Positions 24,155-32,618 are shown, counted from the first letter of the stretch. The stretch: 64,000 nucleotides of DNA from Streptomyces wedmorensis (GCF_000716445.1 NZ_JNWK01000034.1:1-64000), one strand, 5' to 3'. Numbers and translations: made by a program. The notes: a model not told the origin generated them from the letters alone.

Positions 24155-24486
24155 TGCCGGGCCCGCTCGTCGCCGCCGACCTCTTCCACACCGTGATGGA
24201 GGCCGCACAGCACCGCTGCCAGTGCGCTGGCGCATGCGGACAGCCCCACACGAAGGGCGAGGGGCGCTGCACCCGCGAGCACGGCCGCCACGCGGGCAAG
24301 CACAGCGGCCCGATCCGCCTCATGGCCGCCGCGGCCGACCCGCTCACCACCGAGCTCGCCGCCGCGGCCCTGCCCCCGAGCGAGCTGCGCGCCTGGTGCC
24401 CGCCCTGCTTCACCGCCGCCCGCCGAGCCGCCCAGCGCGCCACCGCGGCGCCCGGCGACGACCAGGGCGGCCTGTTCGACCTGTGA
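24151..24486 (+). CDS. Cys/His-rich hypothetical protein
   Basis: The protein is 111 aa. GTG and ATG stand next to each other at the start (24151/24154). Cys and His residues cluster (CQCAGACGQPH, CTREHG, then WCPPCF), suggesting a zinc-binding fold. It ends DDQGGLFDL. The family is not recognised. It overlaps the GGDEF stop and is the last gene before the hairpin at 24491. Confidence 0.6.
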   Translation: MMPGPLVAADLFHTVMEAAQHRCQCAGACGQPHTKGEGRCTREHGRHAGKHSGPIRLMAAAADPLTTELAAAALPPSELRAWCPPCFTAARRAAQRATAAPGDDQGGLFDL

Positions 24487-24490
24487 GCAA

Positions 24491-24532
24491 CGGGGTCCGG
24501 TCACGACCGACCAAAGCAGCGGCCGGACCCCG
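24491..24532 (+). promoter_or_regulatory. Leader hairpin 2 of element B
   Basis: CGGGGTCCGG (24491-24500) pairs perfectly with CCGGACCCCG (24523-24532). The loop begins TCACGACCGACC, resembling the loops of the hairpins at 21929 and 28490. It separates the GGDEF block from the translocase gene. Confidence 0.65.
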
Positions 24533-24562
24533 CCATCCCTCTCAAGAGAAGGAAGAGTCTCA

Positions 24563-26788
24563 GTGAAGCACCCCGATGACGAGAACGACTTCTTCGACCG
24601 ACTCGAAGCCGACATGGCCGCCACCGGGTCGCCCGACTCCGGGGCCGACGTGGTCGACCTCGACAAGGCCCGATCCGCCCGCACCGAGTCGGCCAACTCC
24701 ACCGCCGACGCGTCGCCCGACTCCCACACGAACGGGTCGGCCGACGAGTCGGGCGACCCGTCGGCCCGCCGGTTGGTCGACGGCCCGGCACTCGCCGGAC
24801 CCGGCTACCTCGGCCGACTCGCGGGCGCCAAACGGCGACGGATCGTCCCCGCGTGGCTGCGGTCGACGGCCGAACTCAAGACGGCCGCCCGCTGGGTCGC
24901 CAGCCACTACACCCACCTCGCCGGGTACCACGCGCTCCGCTCCCCGGTCTACGCCGGGCGCCTCGCGCTCCAGGCCCCGCGCGGGGCCGCGAAGTTCGTC
25001 GGTGGCACGATGCGCTGGGTCGCCGACCGCGAGGGCGAACCCGTCCGGCTCGCCGCCGTCCGGCGCGAGGACGCGGCGGAGTACCTCAAGCTGTCGCGGC
25101 AGCGCGACGGCCGGGTCCGGCTGCGGACCCTGGTCGCCACCCTCGCCGCACTGGTCGGCATGGGCGCCGCGCTCGCCCTCTACGTCCTCGCGCCCGGCTG
25201 GCTCCAGGTCGTCTCGGTCGGCGCGCTGCTGCTCGCCCTCGGGTCGGCCGGCGGCCAGGCAGACGCCCCGGTCATCAACCGGGCGGTGGAGATCACCAAG
25301 GCGCCCAAGCTCACCAGCGACATCGTCCTGCGAGCGCTGGGGGCGCTCGGCATCCCGGCGATCAACCAGGCGCAGGGCAAGGGCCGGGACGGCTTCACCT
25401 TCACCGCCCCGATCACCCGCGACGGGCCCGGCTGGCGCGCGGAGGGAGACCTCCCGTACGGCGTCACCGTCACGGACGTGATCGAGCGCCGCGACAAGCT
25501 CGCGTCCGGCCTGCGCCGCCCGCTGGGCTGCGTCTGGCCCGAGGCCGTACCGGAGGAGCACACCGGGCACTTGGTCCTCTGGGTCGGCGACCAGGACATG
25601 TCGACCGCGCGGAAGCCCGTGTGGCCGCTGCTCAAGAGCGGGGCCACGGACCTGTTCAAGCCGGTCGCCTTCGGCACCGACCAGCGCGGCCGCTGGGTGG
25701 AGATGACGCTCATGTACATCGCGGCCGTCATCGGCGCGATCCCCCGCATGGGCAAGACGTTCCTCCTGCGCCTGCTGCTCCTGATCGCCGCCCTCGACCC
25801 GCGGGCCGAGCTGCACACCTACGACCTCAAGGGAACCGGCGACCTCGACCCGGTCGGCGAGCGCGTCTCGCACCGCCACCGCGCCGGGGACGACGACGAG
25901 GACATCGAGTACGCCCTCGCCGACCTGCGGGAACTGCGGGACGAGCTGCGGCGCCGGGCGAAGATGATCCGCTCCCTGCCCCGGGACATCTGCCCGGAGT
26001 CGAAGGTCACCAGCGAACTGGCGAACATGAAGAACCTGGGGCTCCACCCGATCGTCGTCGGCGTGGACGAGTGCCAGGTCTGGTTCGAGCACCCCAAGCA
26101 CGGCGCGGAGTTCGAGGAGATCTGCACCGACCTGGTCAAGCGCGGACCGGCCACCGGCATCGTGCTGCTGCTCGCCACCCAGCGCCCCGACGCCAAGGCC
26201 CTGCCGACCGGCATCAGCGCGAATGCGTCGGCCCGGTTCTGCCTGAAGGTCATGGGCCAGCTGGAGAACGACATGGTCCTCGGCACGTCCAGCTACAAGC
26301 GAGGCGTGCGGGCCACGATGTTCTCCTGGAAGGACAAGGGCATCCACTACTTCGTCGGCGAAGGCGCGGACGCCCGGATCGTCTCCTCCGTCTACGTCGA
26401 CGCCCCCACCGCCGAGACCATCGGCCTGCGGGCGCGCAAGCTCCGCGAACAGGCCGGCACCCTCTCCGGCCACGCACTGGGGGAGTCGTTCGAGACCGGC
26501 GAGACCAGCGCGTACGACCTGCTGCGCGACATCCTCGCCGTCGTCCCCGCCGAAGAGCCCAAGGTCTGGTCCGAAGTCGTCGTGGCCCGGCTCGCCGAGC
26601 TGCGCCCCGACGTCTACGGAGGCTGGGACCCCGAGGGACTGGCCGCCGCCCTCAAGCCCCACGGCATCTCCACCACCCAGGTGTGGGGCAAGACCGAGAG
26701 CGGCAAGGGCGCCAACCGGCGTGGCATCGAGCGCTCCCGTATCTCCGCCGCCATCACGGACCGTGACGGGAATCGGGATGCGAGCTGA
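24563..26788 (+). CDS. TraB-like FtsK/SpoIIIE DNA translocase
   Basis: The protein is 741 aa from the GTG at 24563, with AGAAGGAAGAG upstream. An acidic N-terminal region is followed by two membrane helices at about residues 190-230. The motor domain has Walker A GAIPRMGKT near 395 and Walker B VVGVDECQVW near 500, followed by LLLATQRPD. The C-terminal part after about 640 looks like the winged helix that reads clt repeats in TraB proteins. It is much larger than, and only distantly related to, the translocase of element A. Confidence 0.87.
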   Translation: MKHPDDENDFFDRLEADMAATGSPDSGADVVDLDKARSARTESANSTADASPDSHTNGSADESGDPSARRLVDGPALAGPGYLGRLAGAKRRRIVPAWLRSTAELKTAARWVASHYTHLAGYHALRSPVYAGRLALQAPRGAAKFVGGTMRWVADREGEPVRLAAVRREDAAEYLKLSRQRDGRVRLRTLVATLAALVGMGAALALYVLAPGWLQVVSVGALLLALGSAGGQADAPVINRAVEITKAPKLTSDIVLRALGALGIPAINQAQGKGRDGFTFTAPITRDGPGWRAEGDLPYGVTVTDVIERRDKLASGLRRPLGCVWPEAVPEEHTGHLVLWVGDQDMSTARKPVWPLLKSGATDLFKPVAFGTDQRGRWVEMTLMYIAAVIGAIPRMGKTFLLRLLLLIAALDPRAELHTYDLKGTGDLDPVGERVSHRHRAGDDDEDIEYALADLRELRDELRRRAKMIRSLPRDICPESKVTSELANMKNLGLHPIVVGVDECQVWFEHPKHGAEFEEICTDLVKRGPATGIVLLLATQRPDAKALPTGISANASARFCLKVMGQLENDMVLGTSSYKRGVRATMFSWKDKGIHYFVGEGADARIVSSVYVDAPTAETIGLRARKLREQAGTLSGHALGESFETGETSAYDLLRDILAVVPAEEPKVWSEVVVARLAELRPDVYGGWDPEGLAAALKPHGISTTQVWGKTESGKGANRRGIERSRISAAITDRDGNRDAS

Positions 26789-26799
26789 CGCGGATCGCC

Positions 26800-26884
26800 G
26801 CTAGGCCTAGCAGCAAGCCCCGCTAGGTCTAGCGGCACCGCTAGCACCCCATACCGCATCTGATCAGCACGCTAGTTCCTAGCG
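26800..26884. repeat. Cluster of CTAG palindromes after traB (clt/operator candidate)
   Basis: GCTAGGCCTAGC (26800-26811), CGCTAGGTCTAGCG (26821-26834), CCGCTAGC (26838-26845) and CGCTAGTTCCTAGCG (26870-26884) lie within 85 bp, with another GCTAG just downstream. CTAG is otherwise scarce here. The position directly behind the translocase gene is where clt recognition repeats are found in several Streptomyces plasmids. Confidence 0.7.
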
Positions 26885-26927
26885 GGCTGACCTGCGCATA
26901 CCCGGAAAACCGCCGGAGAGGCCCCCG

Positions 26928-27179
26928 ATGACCCCCTTCCTCGCCGCTAGCGCACTCTTGCTCACCGTCACACTCGGTTACGCCGCCCTGTGTGCGGCCT
27001 CGCCGTTCGGCAACTGCCGTAAGTGCAACGGACTCGGCTTCGCCCTCACGACGGACCGCAAGGGCAAGCCCAAGCGCGGCAAGACCTGCCGCCGCTGCAA
27101 GGGCCACGGCATCCGCATCCGCGTCGGCCGACACCTGTTCAACATCGCCGCCCGCGTCCACCGCGACGGCACCCGCTGA
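26928..27179 (+). CDS. Small membrane-anchored zinc-finger protein
   Basis: The protein is 83 aa. An N-terminal hydrophobic segment (FLAASALLLTVTLGYAALCA) is followed by two CxxCxGxG-like motifs (CRKCNGLGF and CRRCKGHGI), as in DnaJ zinc fingers, and a basic end. A cytosolic zinc module on a membrane anchor fits the small Spd-like proteins. The function is unknown. Confidence 0.65.
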   Translation: MTPFLAASALLLTVTLGYAALCAASPFGNCRKCNGLGFALTTDRKGKPKRGKTCRRCKGHGIRIRVGRHLFNIAARVHRDGTR

Positions 27180-27202
27180 CCCCGCAACGACAGGAGCCTG
27201 AC

Positions 27203-27397
27203 ATGAACTTCGAGATCTCCGCCGTCCTGCTCTTCGGCGCAGCGTCCGCCTTCGCCGTCAAGAGCAAGTCCTCCGGGGCCGGCGCCGCCATCGTGCTCTT
27301 CCTCTTCGGGTTCTTCGCCGCCGGGACCGGCGCGTACGAGCCGATCGCCAACCTTGTCCAGTCCTCCGCCACGGCCCTCTCCGACCTCGCCAACTAG
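27203..27397 (+). CDS. Small membrane protein
   Basis: The protein is 64 aa. The ATG at 27203 has AGGAG six bases upstream. Two hydrophobic stretches (ISAVLLFGAASAFAV and AAIVLFLFGFFAAGTGA) are separated by a short Lys/Ser turn. No family is recognised. It lies within the operon between the zinc-finger and larger membrane protein. Confidence 0.62.
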   Translation: MNFEISAVLLFGAASAFAVKSKSSGAGAAIVLFLFGFFAAGTGAYEPIANLVQSSATALSDLAN

Positions 27398-27412
27398 CCG
27401 AAGGAGCCCGCG

Positions 27413-28021
27413 ATGAACGAGCCGATCACCGCCCCGCACTGGCTCACCACGGCCATGCCGAAGGTGGCCCCCGCCCTCGCCACGTCCACGGTCCTGGTCC
27501 TCGGCCGGATCTGGAACGCCAACGGCGCCGAACACTCCGTCGGCAACGCCATCCTGATGGTCGTCCTCGCCGCCGGAGCGGCCACGGCCGGCGCCTTCGC
27601 CGCGGCTGGCCACCGCGGGGACAGCACCCTCGCCGGAACCGCGTTCGCGACCTCCGGCGGCCTCGCCTTCGCCGGGGTCGCCGGATACGCCGACGGACTG
27701 TCCCTGCCGCTGCTGCTGTGGGTGCTCGCCACCGCCGTCGCCTACGGCCTCGCCGCACGCTACTGGCGCACCGCCCGCCGTGAGACCACCGCCTACGAGC
27801 GCCGCACCGTCGAGCGGCGCGAGGACCACGCCCACATCGAGCGCGTGGAAGCCCTGCGCGCCGGAGCCCAGATCGAAGTCGCCCGGACCGGCGCCCTCTA
27901 CGCCGAGCAGCTCGCCACCGCCCTCCTCACGCGTGCGGCCCTGCCCGGCTTCGACCCGCAGGCCCTCACCCGCGCCGGACTGCCCGAACTCCCCGCCACC
28001 GAGAACACCAAGGAGCACTGA
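27413..28021 (+). CDS. Hypothetical membrane protein with charged helical tail
   Basis: The protein is 202 aa. Four or so hydrophobic segments at about residues 20-120 are followed by a charged, probably coiled-coil region (TTAYERRTVERREDHAHIERVEAL) and a short C-terminal part (RAALPGFDPQALTRAGLPEL). Its topology resembles AICE-encoded spread or entry proteins, but no named family is recognised. It is transcribed with its neighbours, with gaps under 20 bp. Confidence 0.62.
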   Translation: MNEPITAPHWLTTAMPKVAPALATSTVLVLGRIWNANGAEHSVGNAILMVVLAAGAATAGAFAAAGHRGDSTLAGTAFATSGGLAFAGVAGYADGLSLPLLLWVLATAVAYGLAARYWRTARRETTAYERRTVERREDHAHIERVEALRAGAQIEVARTGALYAEQLATALLTRAALPGFDPQALTRAGLPELPATENTKEH

Positions 28022-28024
28022 CCC

Positions 28025-28483
28025 ATGTTCGAGATCCGCGTCATCTGCGACCCCGACGACACCGACCGGGTAACTGCCGCGCTCGGCGGTGCCTTCGCCA
28101 CCGGCGCCGTACGCCAGTACGCCACCCGAGACGGCAAGCGCGAGCGCCTCTACCTCACCGCCGACCTCCGGGCCGAGCGGTGGCCGACGCCCGAGGAGGC
28201 CTACGCCCTCGCCCCGAGCATCATCAGCGAGGTCGGCTGGACCGCCGGCGCCGCGGCCGACAAGCCGTTCGGCAAGGGTCTTGGCCGCGAGTTCTGGCTC
28301 CGCAAGGCCGCGCTCCTGGACCGCATCGCGCTGGGCGACGAGAGCGAGCGCGTACGCAGTGACGCGGCGGAGATGGCCACCGAGGCGGCCCGTCGGCTCA
28401 TGGACACCGACGACACCGCGGTCATCTGCGACCCCCGCGCGTACGTCCGTCAGCAGTACGAGCGGTGGCTCAAGCAGAAGTAG
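28025..28483 (+). CDS. Hypothetical soluble protein
   Basis: The protein is 152 aa. It starts FEIRVICDPDD and contains TDRVTAALGGAF, a ferredoxin-like beginning, with a helical C-terminal half (ALLDRIALGDESER ... YVRQQYERWLKQK). It is found between membrane proteins and the replication gene. No function can be assigned. Confidence 0.6.
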   Translation: MFEIRVICDPDDTDRVTAALGGAFATGAVRQYATRDGKRERLYLTADLRAERWPTPEEAYALAPSIISEVGWTAGAAADKPFGKGLGREFWLRKAALLDRIALGDESERVRSDAAEMATEAARRLMDTDDTAVICDPRAYVRQQYERWLKQK

Positions 28484-28489
28484 CTGTGC

Positions 28490-28531
28490 CCGGGGCGGTC
28501 GCCTCTCACCACAAGACCGCGACCGCCCCGG
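28490..28531 (+). promoter_or_regulatory. Leader hairpin 3 of element B
   Basis: CCGGGGCGGTCGC (28490-28502) pairs perfectly over 13 bp with GCGACCGCCCCGG (28519-28531). The loop CTCTCACCACAAGACC and the downstream CCCTTCGACA match leader hairpin 1. It stands before the replication gene. Confidence 0.7.
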
Positions 28532-28569
28532 CTCTCCGTCCCTTCGACAGAAACAGGAGAACCCTCAGC

Positions 28570-30549
28570 ATGACACCTGAGCCCGCCCATGGGCAGTACG
28601 CCCCTGTGGTGCCGCTGCACAGTGCGCCCGGTGGTGTGGAGCGGATGGCACCGCACGACCGGGAGGCCGAACAGGCCGTCGTCGGCGCGCTCATGCTCGC
28701 GCCCGGCGTCATCGGCGACGTGAACGGCTCGATGGACCCGGCCGACCACTACGTGCCCGCCCACGAGACGATCCACCGCGCGATCCTCGCCCTGCACGCG
28801 CAGGGCCAGCCCGTCGACCCGATCACCCTCGGGCACCACCTGGAGCAGACCGGCGAACTCGTCCGCGCGGGCGGCCGGCCTTACCTCCACACCCTGATCC
28901 AGGCCGTGCCCTCCACGGCCAACGCCACCTACTACGCCGAGATCGTCCACGACCTTGCCCGGCGCCGCCGGAGCATCGAGGTCGGCACCCGCATCGTCCA
29001 GGCCGGCATGTCGGCCGAGGCCACCGAGGACGACCTCCGCGAGGCCCTCGCGCTCGGCGCCGCGACCGTCCCGGCCGCGTGGCCGGAGCCGATCCCGCTG
29101 GACCGGCAGCCGAAGCTACCGCCGTTCCCCGTCCATGCCTTCCCCGGCTGGGTCTCGGACTTCGTCGTCGCGCTCGCCGAGGAGACCCAGACCCCGGTGG
29201 ATCTCGCGGGTGCCCTCGCCCTTTCCGTCCTCGCGACCGCGGCCGGCGGCCGGGCCGTTGTCCAGGTGCGCGGGCGGTGGCGTGAGCCCACGAACCTCTT
29301 CGTCGTCGTCGCCCTCGGTCCGGCCAACCGCAAGTCCGCCGTCTTCGCCGCCATGACCGCCCCGCTCTACGAGGCGGAGAACACGCTCGTGGAGGGCTCC
29401 AACCTCACGATCGTGGAGGCCGAGGTCACCGCCCGCATGGCCCGCGAAGCCGCCGACAAGGCCGCCGCTCAAGCCGCCAAGGCGGAGGGCCCCGAGCGGG
29501 ACAACCTGGTGGCCGAAGCCATCGGCCTCGCCCAGACCGCCGAGTCCCTGACCGTGCCGCCGCGCCCGCGGCTCCTCGCCGACGACGCCACCCCCGAGAC
29601 CGTCACCACCCTCCTCGCCGAACAGGGCGGCCGACTCGCGGTCATGTCCGCCGAGGGCGGCATCTTCGACATCATCGCCGGGAGGTACTCCGGCGTCCCC
29701 AACATGGAGGTCTTCCTCAAGGGCCACGCCGGCGACCGGCTGCGCGTCGACCGCCGGACCCGCCAGGAGTTCATCGAGGCCCCCGCGCTCACCATGGGCC
29801 TCGCCGTCCAGCCCAGCGTCCTGGAGGACATCGGCAAGAACCGCGGCTTCGACGGCCGCGGTCTGCTCGCTCGCTTCCTCTACTGCCTGCCGGAATCCCT
29901 GGTCGGCTACCGGAAGATCGACCCGGACCCCGTCCCGCCCGCCGTTGGTGCGACGTACGAGCGGAACGTCTTCGCCCTCACGCTCAAGCTCGCGGACTGG
30001 ACCGACCCCCTCGTGGTGCAGGTGAGCCCCGAAGCCGATGTCGCCCTCAAGGCGTACGGCGAGCGCCTGGAGCCGCAGCTCCGCACCAAGGGCGGGCGTC
30101 TCGGGCACATCGGGAAGTGGGCCGGGAAGCTCGTGGGTGCTGCGGCCCGCATCGCCGGTCTGCTCCACCTCGCCGTGCACATCGACGGCGGTACCAATGC
30201 CCCGATTAGTGCCGCCACGATGGGCGCGGCGATTGAACTGGCCGACTACTTCACCGCCCACGCCCTGACCGTCTTTGACCTCATGGGCGCCGACGCCACC
30301 CTGGCTCGCGCCCGGAGCTTGCTGTCCGTCCTGGAGGACAACGGCTGGGAGAGCGTCACCCGCCGGGACCTCTTCGCCAAGCTCTCCCGCTCCGAGTTCC
30401 CCACCATCGCCGAACTGGAGCCGGCCGCCGCCGTCTTGGAGGAGCACGGCTACCTCCGCAGCGAGACCCCGCCCCGCACCGGCAAACGGGGTCGCCCGCC
30501 AGCGCCCCGGTACCTGATTCATCCGAGCGTCCGCGAGCCCAAGGCGTGA
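28570..30549 (+). CDS. Replication protein: DnaB-helicase N-domain plus DUF3987 ATPase-like domain
   Basis: The protein is 659 aa from the ATG at 28570 (ACAGGAGAA upstream); the longer frame starting at 28465 runs through leader hairpin 3. Residues of about 20-150 match the DnaB N-terminal domain (REAEQAVVGALMLAP, HETIHRAILAL). Residues of about 180-600 are DUF3987-like, with LGPANRKSAVFAAM in the Walker A position and IAGRYSG and KGHAGDRLRVDR further on. A C-terminal winged-helix-like part follows. It probably recruits or acts as a helicase at the adjacent repeat-rich origin. It is unrelated to RepSA of element A. Confidence 0.78.
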   Translation: MTPEPAHGQYAPVVPLHSAPGGVERMAPHDREAEQAVVGALMLAPGVIGDVNGSMDPADHYVPAHETIHRAILALHAQGQPVDPITLGHHLEQTGELVRAGGRPYLHTLIQAVPSTANATYYAEIVHDLARRRRSIEVGTRIVQAGMSAEATEDDLREALALGAATVPAAWPEPIPLDRQPKLPPFPVHAFPGWVSDFVVALAEETQTPVDLAGALALSVLATAAGGRAVVQVRGRWREPTNLFVVVALGPANRKSAVFAAMTAPLYEAENTLVEGSNLTIVEAEVTARMAREAADKAAAQAAKAEGPERDNLVAEAIGLAQTAESLTVPPRPRLLADDATPETVTTLLAEQGGRLAVMSAEGGIFDIIAGRYSGVPNMEVFLKGHAGDRLRVDRRTRQEFIEAPALTMGLAVQPSVLEDIGKNRGFDGRGLLARFLYCLPESLVGYRKIDPDPVPPAVGATYERNVFALTLKLADWTDPLVVQVSPEADVALKAYGERLEPQLRTKGGRLGHIGKWAGKLVGAAARIAGLLHLAVHIDGGTNAPISAATMGAAIELADYFTAHALTVFDLMGADATLARARSLLSVLEDNGWESVTRRDLFAKLSRSEFPTIAELEPAAAVLEEHGYLRSETPPRTGKRGRPPAPRYLIHPSVREPKA

Positions 30550-30581
30550 GCCTCCCCACTCGCCTTCGCGTGGGACTCCCG

Positions 30582-30840
30582 CCGCACAAACCGCAGAATC
30601 CGCAGAAACTTCCGGGCGGCCGTGCCCACCTGCGGAAACGGCTCGTCGGCCCGACAGCCGCAAAAATCAGCGAAACCGCCGCACAAATCCCGTCGCCGGT
30701 CACGCGACGCCCGGCCCTCGGTACCACCGTCCATTTCTGCGGCGATTCTCGCGATTTTTGCGGCAGCCACCCGAGCACTCCCAACGCCGCAGGTCAGACC
30801 CCGGATTCGCAGGTTTCTGCGGATTCTGCGGTTTGTGCGG
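30582..30840. other. Putative origin of replication: iteron-like 9-mers in a 28-bp inverted repeat
   Basis: Three consecutive 9-mers CCGCACAAA, CCGCAGAAT, CCGCAGAAA (30582-30608) are mirrored by TTTCTGCGG, ATTCTGCGG, TTTGTGCGG (30814-30840), making a perfect 28-bp inverted repeat (30582-30609 and 30813-30840). Between them lie CCGCAAAAA (30658), CCGCACAAA (30679), TTTCTGCGG (30734) and TTTTTGCGG (30755). That makes five copies per strand, symmetric about the centre, in the 330-bp gap between the replication gene and xis. No gene is present. Confidence 0.8.
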
Positions 30841-30879
30841 CGCCCCGCCCTGTCTTAGGTAGCCAGTCGAGGAGGACCC

Positions 30880-31071
30880 GTGTCCGCGACGCGTGACGAG
30901 ATGCTCACGATCCCTCAGGTCGTGAAGGAGATCGGAGTGCCCCGAGCCACCTTCTACCGGTGGCGTCAGCTCAAGAAGGGCCCGAAGGCCATCAAGCTCC
31001 CGAACGGCGCGGTCCGCATCCGCCGCTCGGACCTGGAGCGCTGGATCGAGACCCTGGAGGAAGCCGCGTGA
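30880..31071 (+). CDS. Excisionase (Xis), element B
   Basis: The protein is 63 aa from the GTG at 30880 (GAGGA upstream). The HTH reads IPQVVKEIGVPRATFYRWRQ and is followed by KLPNGAVRIRRSDLERWIE, homologous in layout to the Xis at 13367. The stop overlaps the integrase GTG, so excision and integration genes are coupled. Confidence 0.87.
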   Translation: MSATRDEMLTIPQVVKEIGVPRATFYRWRQLKKGPKAIKLPNGAVRIRRSDLERWIETLEEAA

Positions 31072-32537
31072 CCTACCGCAAGACCAGCACCACCCCGGGC
31101 GCCCGCAACAGCGGGCGCCCGCCCGTCTCCGGGGACATGACCCTCTCCACGGACGTACGGGTCTGGAAGGTCAACCAGGTACGGAGCAAGAAGGCCCCGT
31201 ATCAGATCCGCTGGACGGTCGCTGGAAAGGTGAAGGCCGCCAGCTTCGCCACTGTGGCGCTCGCGGAGAGCCGCCGGTCCGAGCTGTGGCAGGCGATGCG
31301 GAAGGGCGAAGCGTTCGACGTGGCCTCCGGCCTGCCGGAGTCGGAACTCCGGGCGGCTGCTGCGAAGGAGAACGAGAAGCCCGATCCGTCGTGGTGGGAC
31401 TTCAGCCGCGAGTACATGGCGAGCCGGTGGCGTACGGCGGCGGCGAAGACCCGTGAGGGGCTGGCCGACAGCCTGGCCACGGTGGCGCTCGCGATGGTGG
31501 AGGGCGGCAAGAAGGCGCCCACGCCGGAGGAGACGCGGCTTGCGATGCGATGGGCAGTGGTACCGGCGCACCAGGACGAGGAGCCGCCGCCGGAACTCGT
31601 GGCGGCGTGCACGTGGCTCCGGACCCGATCGCTGGCGCTCTCGGCTCTCACCGACCCCAAGGTGGTGCGGGACGTCCAGTACCGGCTGTCGTTCAAGCTG
31701 GACGACGCCCCGGTAGCGGGGGAGACCTATAAGCGCCGGCGCCGCGGCTTCAACACGGCCATGGAGTACGCCATCGAGTGCGGGTATCTGGAGGAGAACC
31801 CGCTCGCGGGAGTGAAGCGCGCGGGGTCTACCAAGGGCGACGTCGTGGACCCCCGGGTCCTGGTCAACGCCGTCCAGGGCGAGCAGCTCCTCACGGCGGT
31901 CTCTTACGTGGGCTCCGTCCACCGGAACCGCGGGCGGCGACTCGTCGCCTTCTTTGCCTGCCAGATATACGCGGCGATGCGGCCGGCCGAGGCGGTGGCA
32001 CTCAGGAAAAAGGACTGCTACCTCCCCGAGAAGGGATGGGGGACGCTCACCCTCAAGGAAACCCGGCCGGTGTCCGGCAAGCGGTGGACGGACTCGGGGC
32101 AGCGCCACGACAAGCGCGGGCTCAAGTCCCGGGAGCCCAAGGCGGACCGGCCGGTCCCGATTCCCCCGACGTTGGTCGCCATGCTTCGCGCGCACATAGC
32201 GGAGTTCGGCACGGCGAAGGACGGCCGGCTCTTCGCTAACGAGCGCGGCGCCGTACTCGGGACGTCCAGCTACTGGAGGGTCTGGCAAGAAGCCCGACCG
32301 ATCGCCCTCCCACCAGACAAGGTGGAGTCCCCCCTTGCTCATAGGCCGTACGACCTGCGGCATACCTGCATCACGAACTGGCTGAATGCTGGTGTCCCCG
32401 TTGCCGAGGTGGCCCGTCGAGCGGGTAACTCGCCCGAGGTCATCCATCGCCGCTACGAGGGTTGCATCGACGGTCACGAGGAGCTGAACAACAAGAAGAT
32501 CGAAAACGCGATGGGCTGGGGTCGCAGCATGGAGTGA
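31068..32537 (+). CDS. Tyrosine site-specific integrase, element B
   Basis: The protein is 489 aa from the GTG at 31068, which overlaps the xis stop. An ATG at 31137 would remove 23 residues whose DNA contains the perfect hairpin 31097-31120. Arm-binding (YQIRWTVAG) and core-binding domains are followed by the catalytic residues: Arg in YAAMRPAEAVAL, box II YDLRHTCIT, AGNS, and Tyr in RRYEGCI. It recombines the same tRNA-Arg 3' sequence as the element A enzyme, although the two are only moderately similar. Confidence 0.92.
   Translation: MTYRKTSTTPGARNSGRPPVSGDMTLSTDVRVWKVNQVRSKKAPYQIRWTVAGKVKAASFATVALAESRRSELWQAMRKGEAFDVASGLPESELRAAAAKENEKPDPSWWDFSREYMASRWRTAAAKTREGLADSLATVALAMVEGGKKAPTPEETRLAMRWAVVPAHQDEEPPPELVAACTWLRTRSLALSALTDPKVVRDVQYRLSFKLDDAPVAGETYKRRRRGFNTAMEYAIECGYLEENPLAGVKRAGSTKGDVVDPRVLVNAVQGEQLLTAVSYVGSVHRNRGRRLVAFFACQIYAAMRPAEAVALRKKDCYLPEKGWGTLTLKETRPVSGKRWTDSGQRHDKRGLKSREPKADRPVPIPPTLVAMLRAHIAEFGTAKDGRLFANERGAVLGTSSYWRVWQEARPIALPPDKVESPLAHRPYDLRHTCITNWLNAGVPVAEVARRAGNSPEVIHRRYEGCIDGHEELNNKKIENAMGWGRSME
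31097..31120 (+). promoter_or_regulatory. Perfect hairpin inside the integrase 5' end
   Basis: GGGCGCCCGC (31097-31106), AACA loop, GCGGGCGCCC (31111-31120). It lies between the two possible integrase starts and could modulate int translation relative to xis. Confidence 0.6.
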
Positions 32538-32618
32538 AGGCTGGCAGCGGGGCGAGGCGCTGTGGAGTTGTCCCTCACGCAGCGCCTTGCCAGCTCGGAA
32601 GGGAGAGCGTCAATCCAC

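Noticed and set aside
24560..26662. A 700-residue open frame antisense to the TraB-like gene
   Set aside because: It reads as a codon mirror of the translocase, with no recognisable domains and no own ribosome-binding site context.
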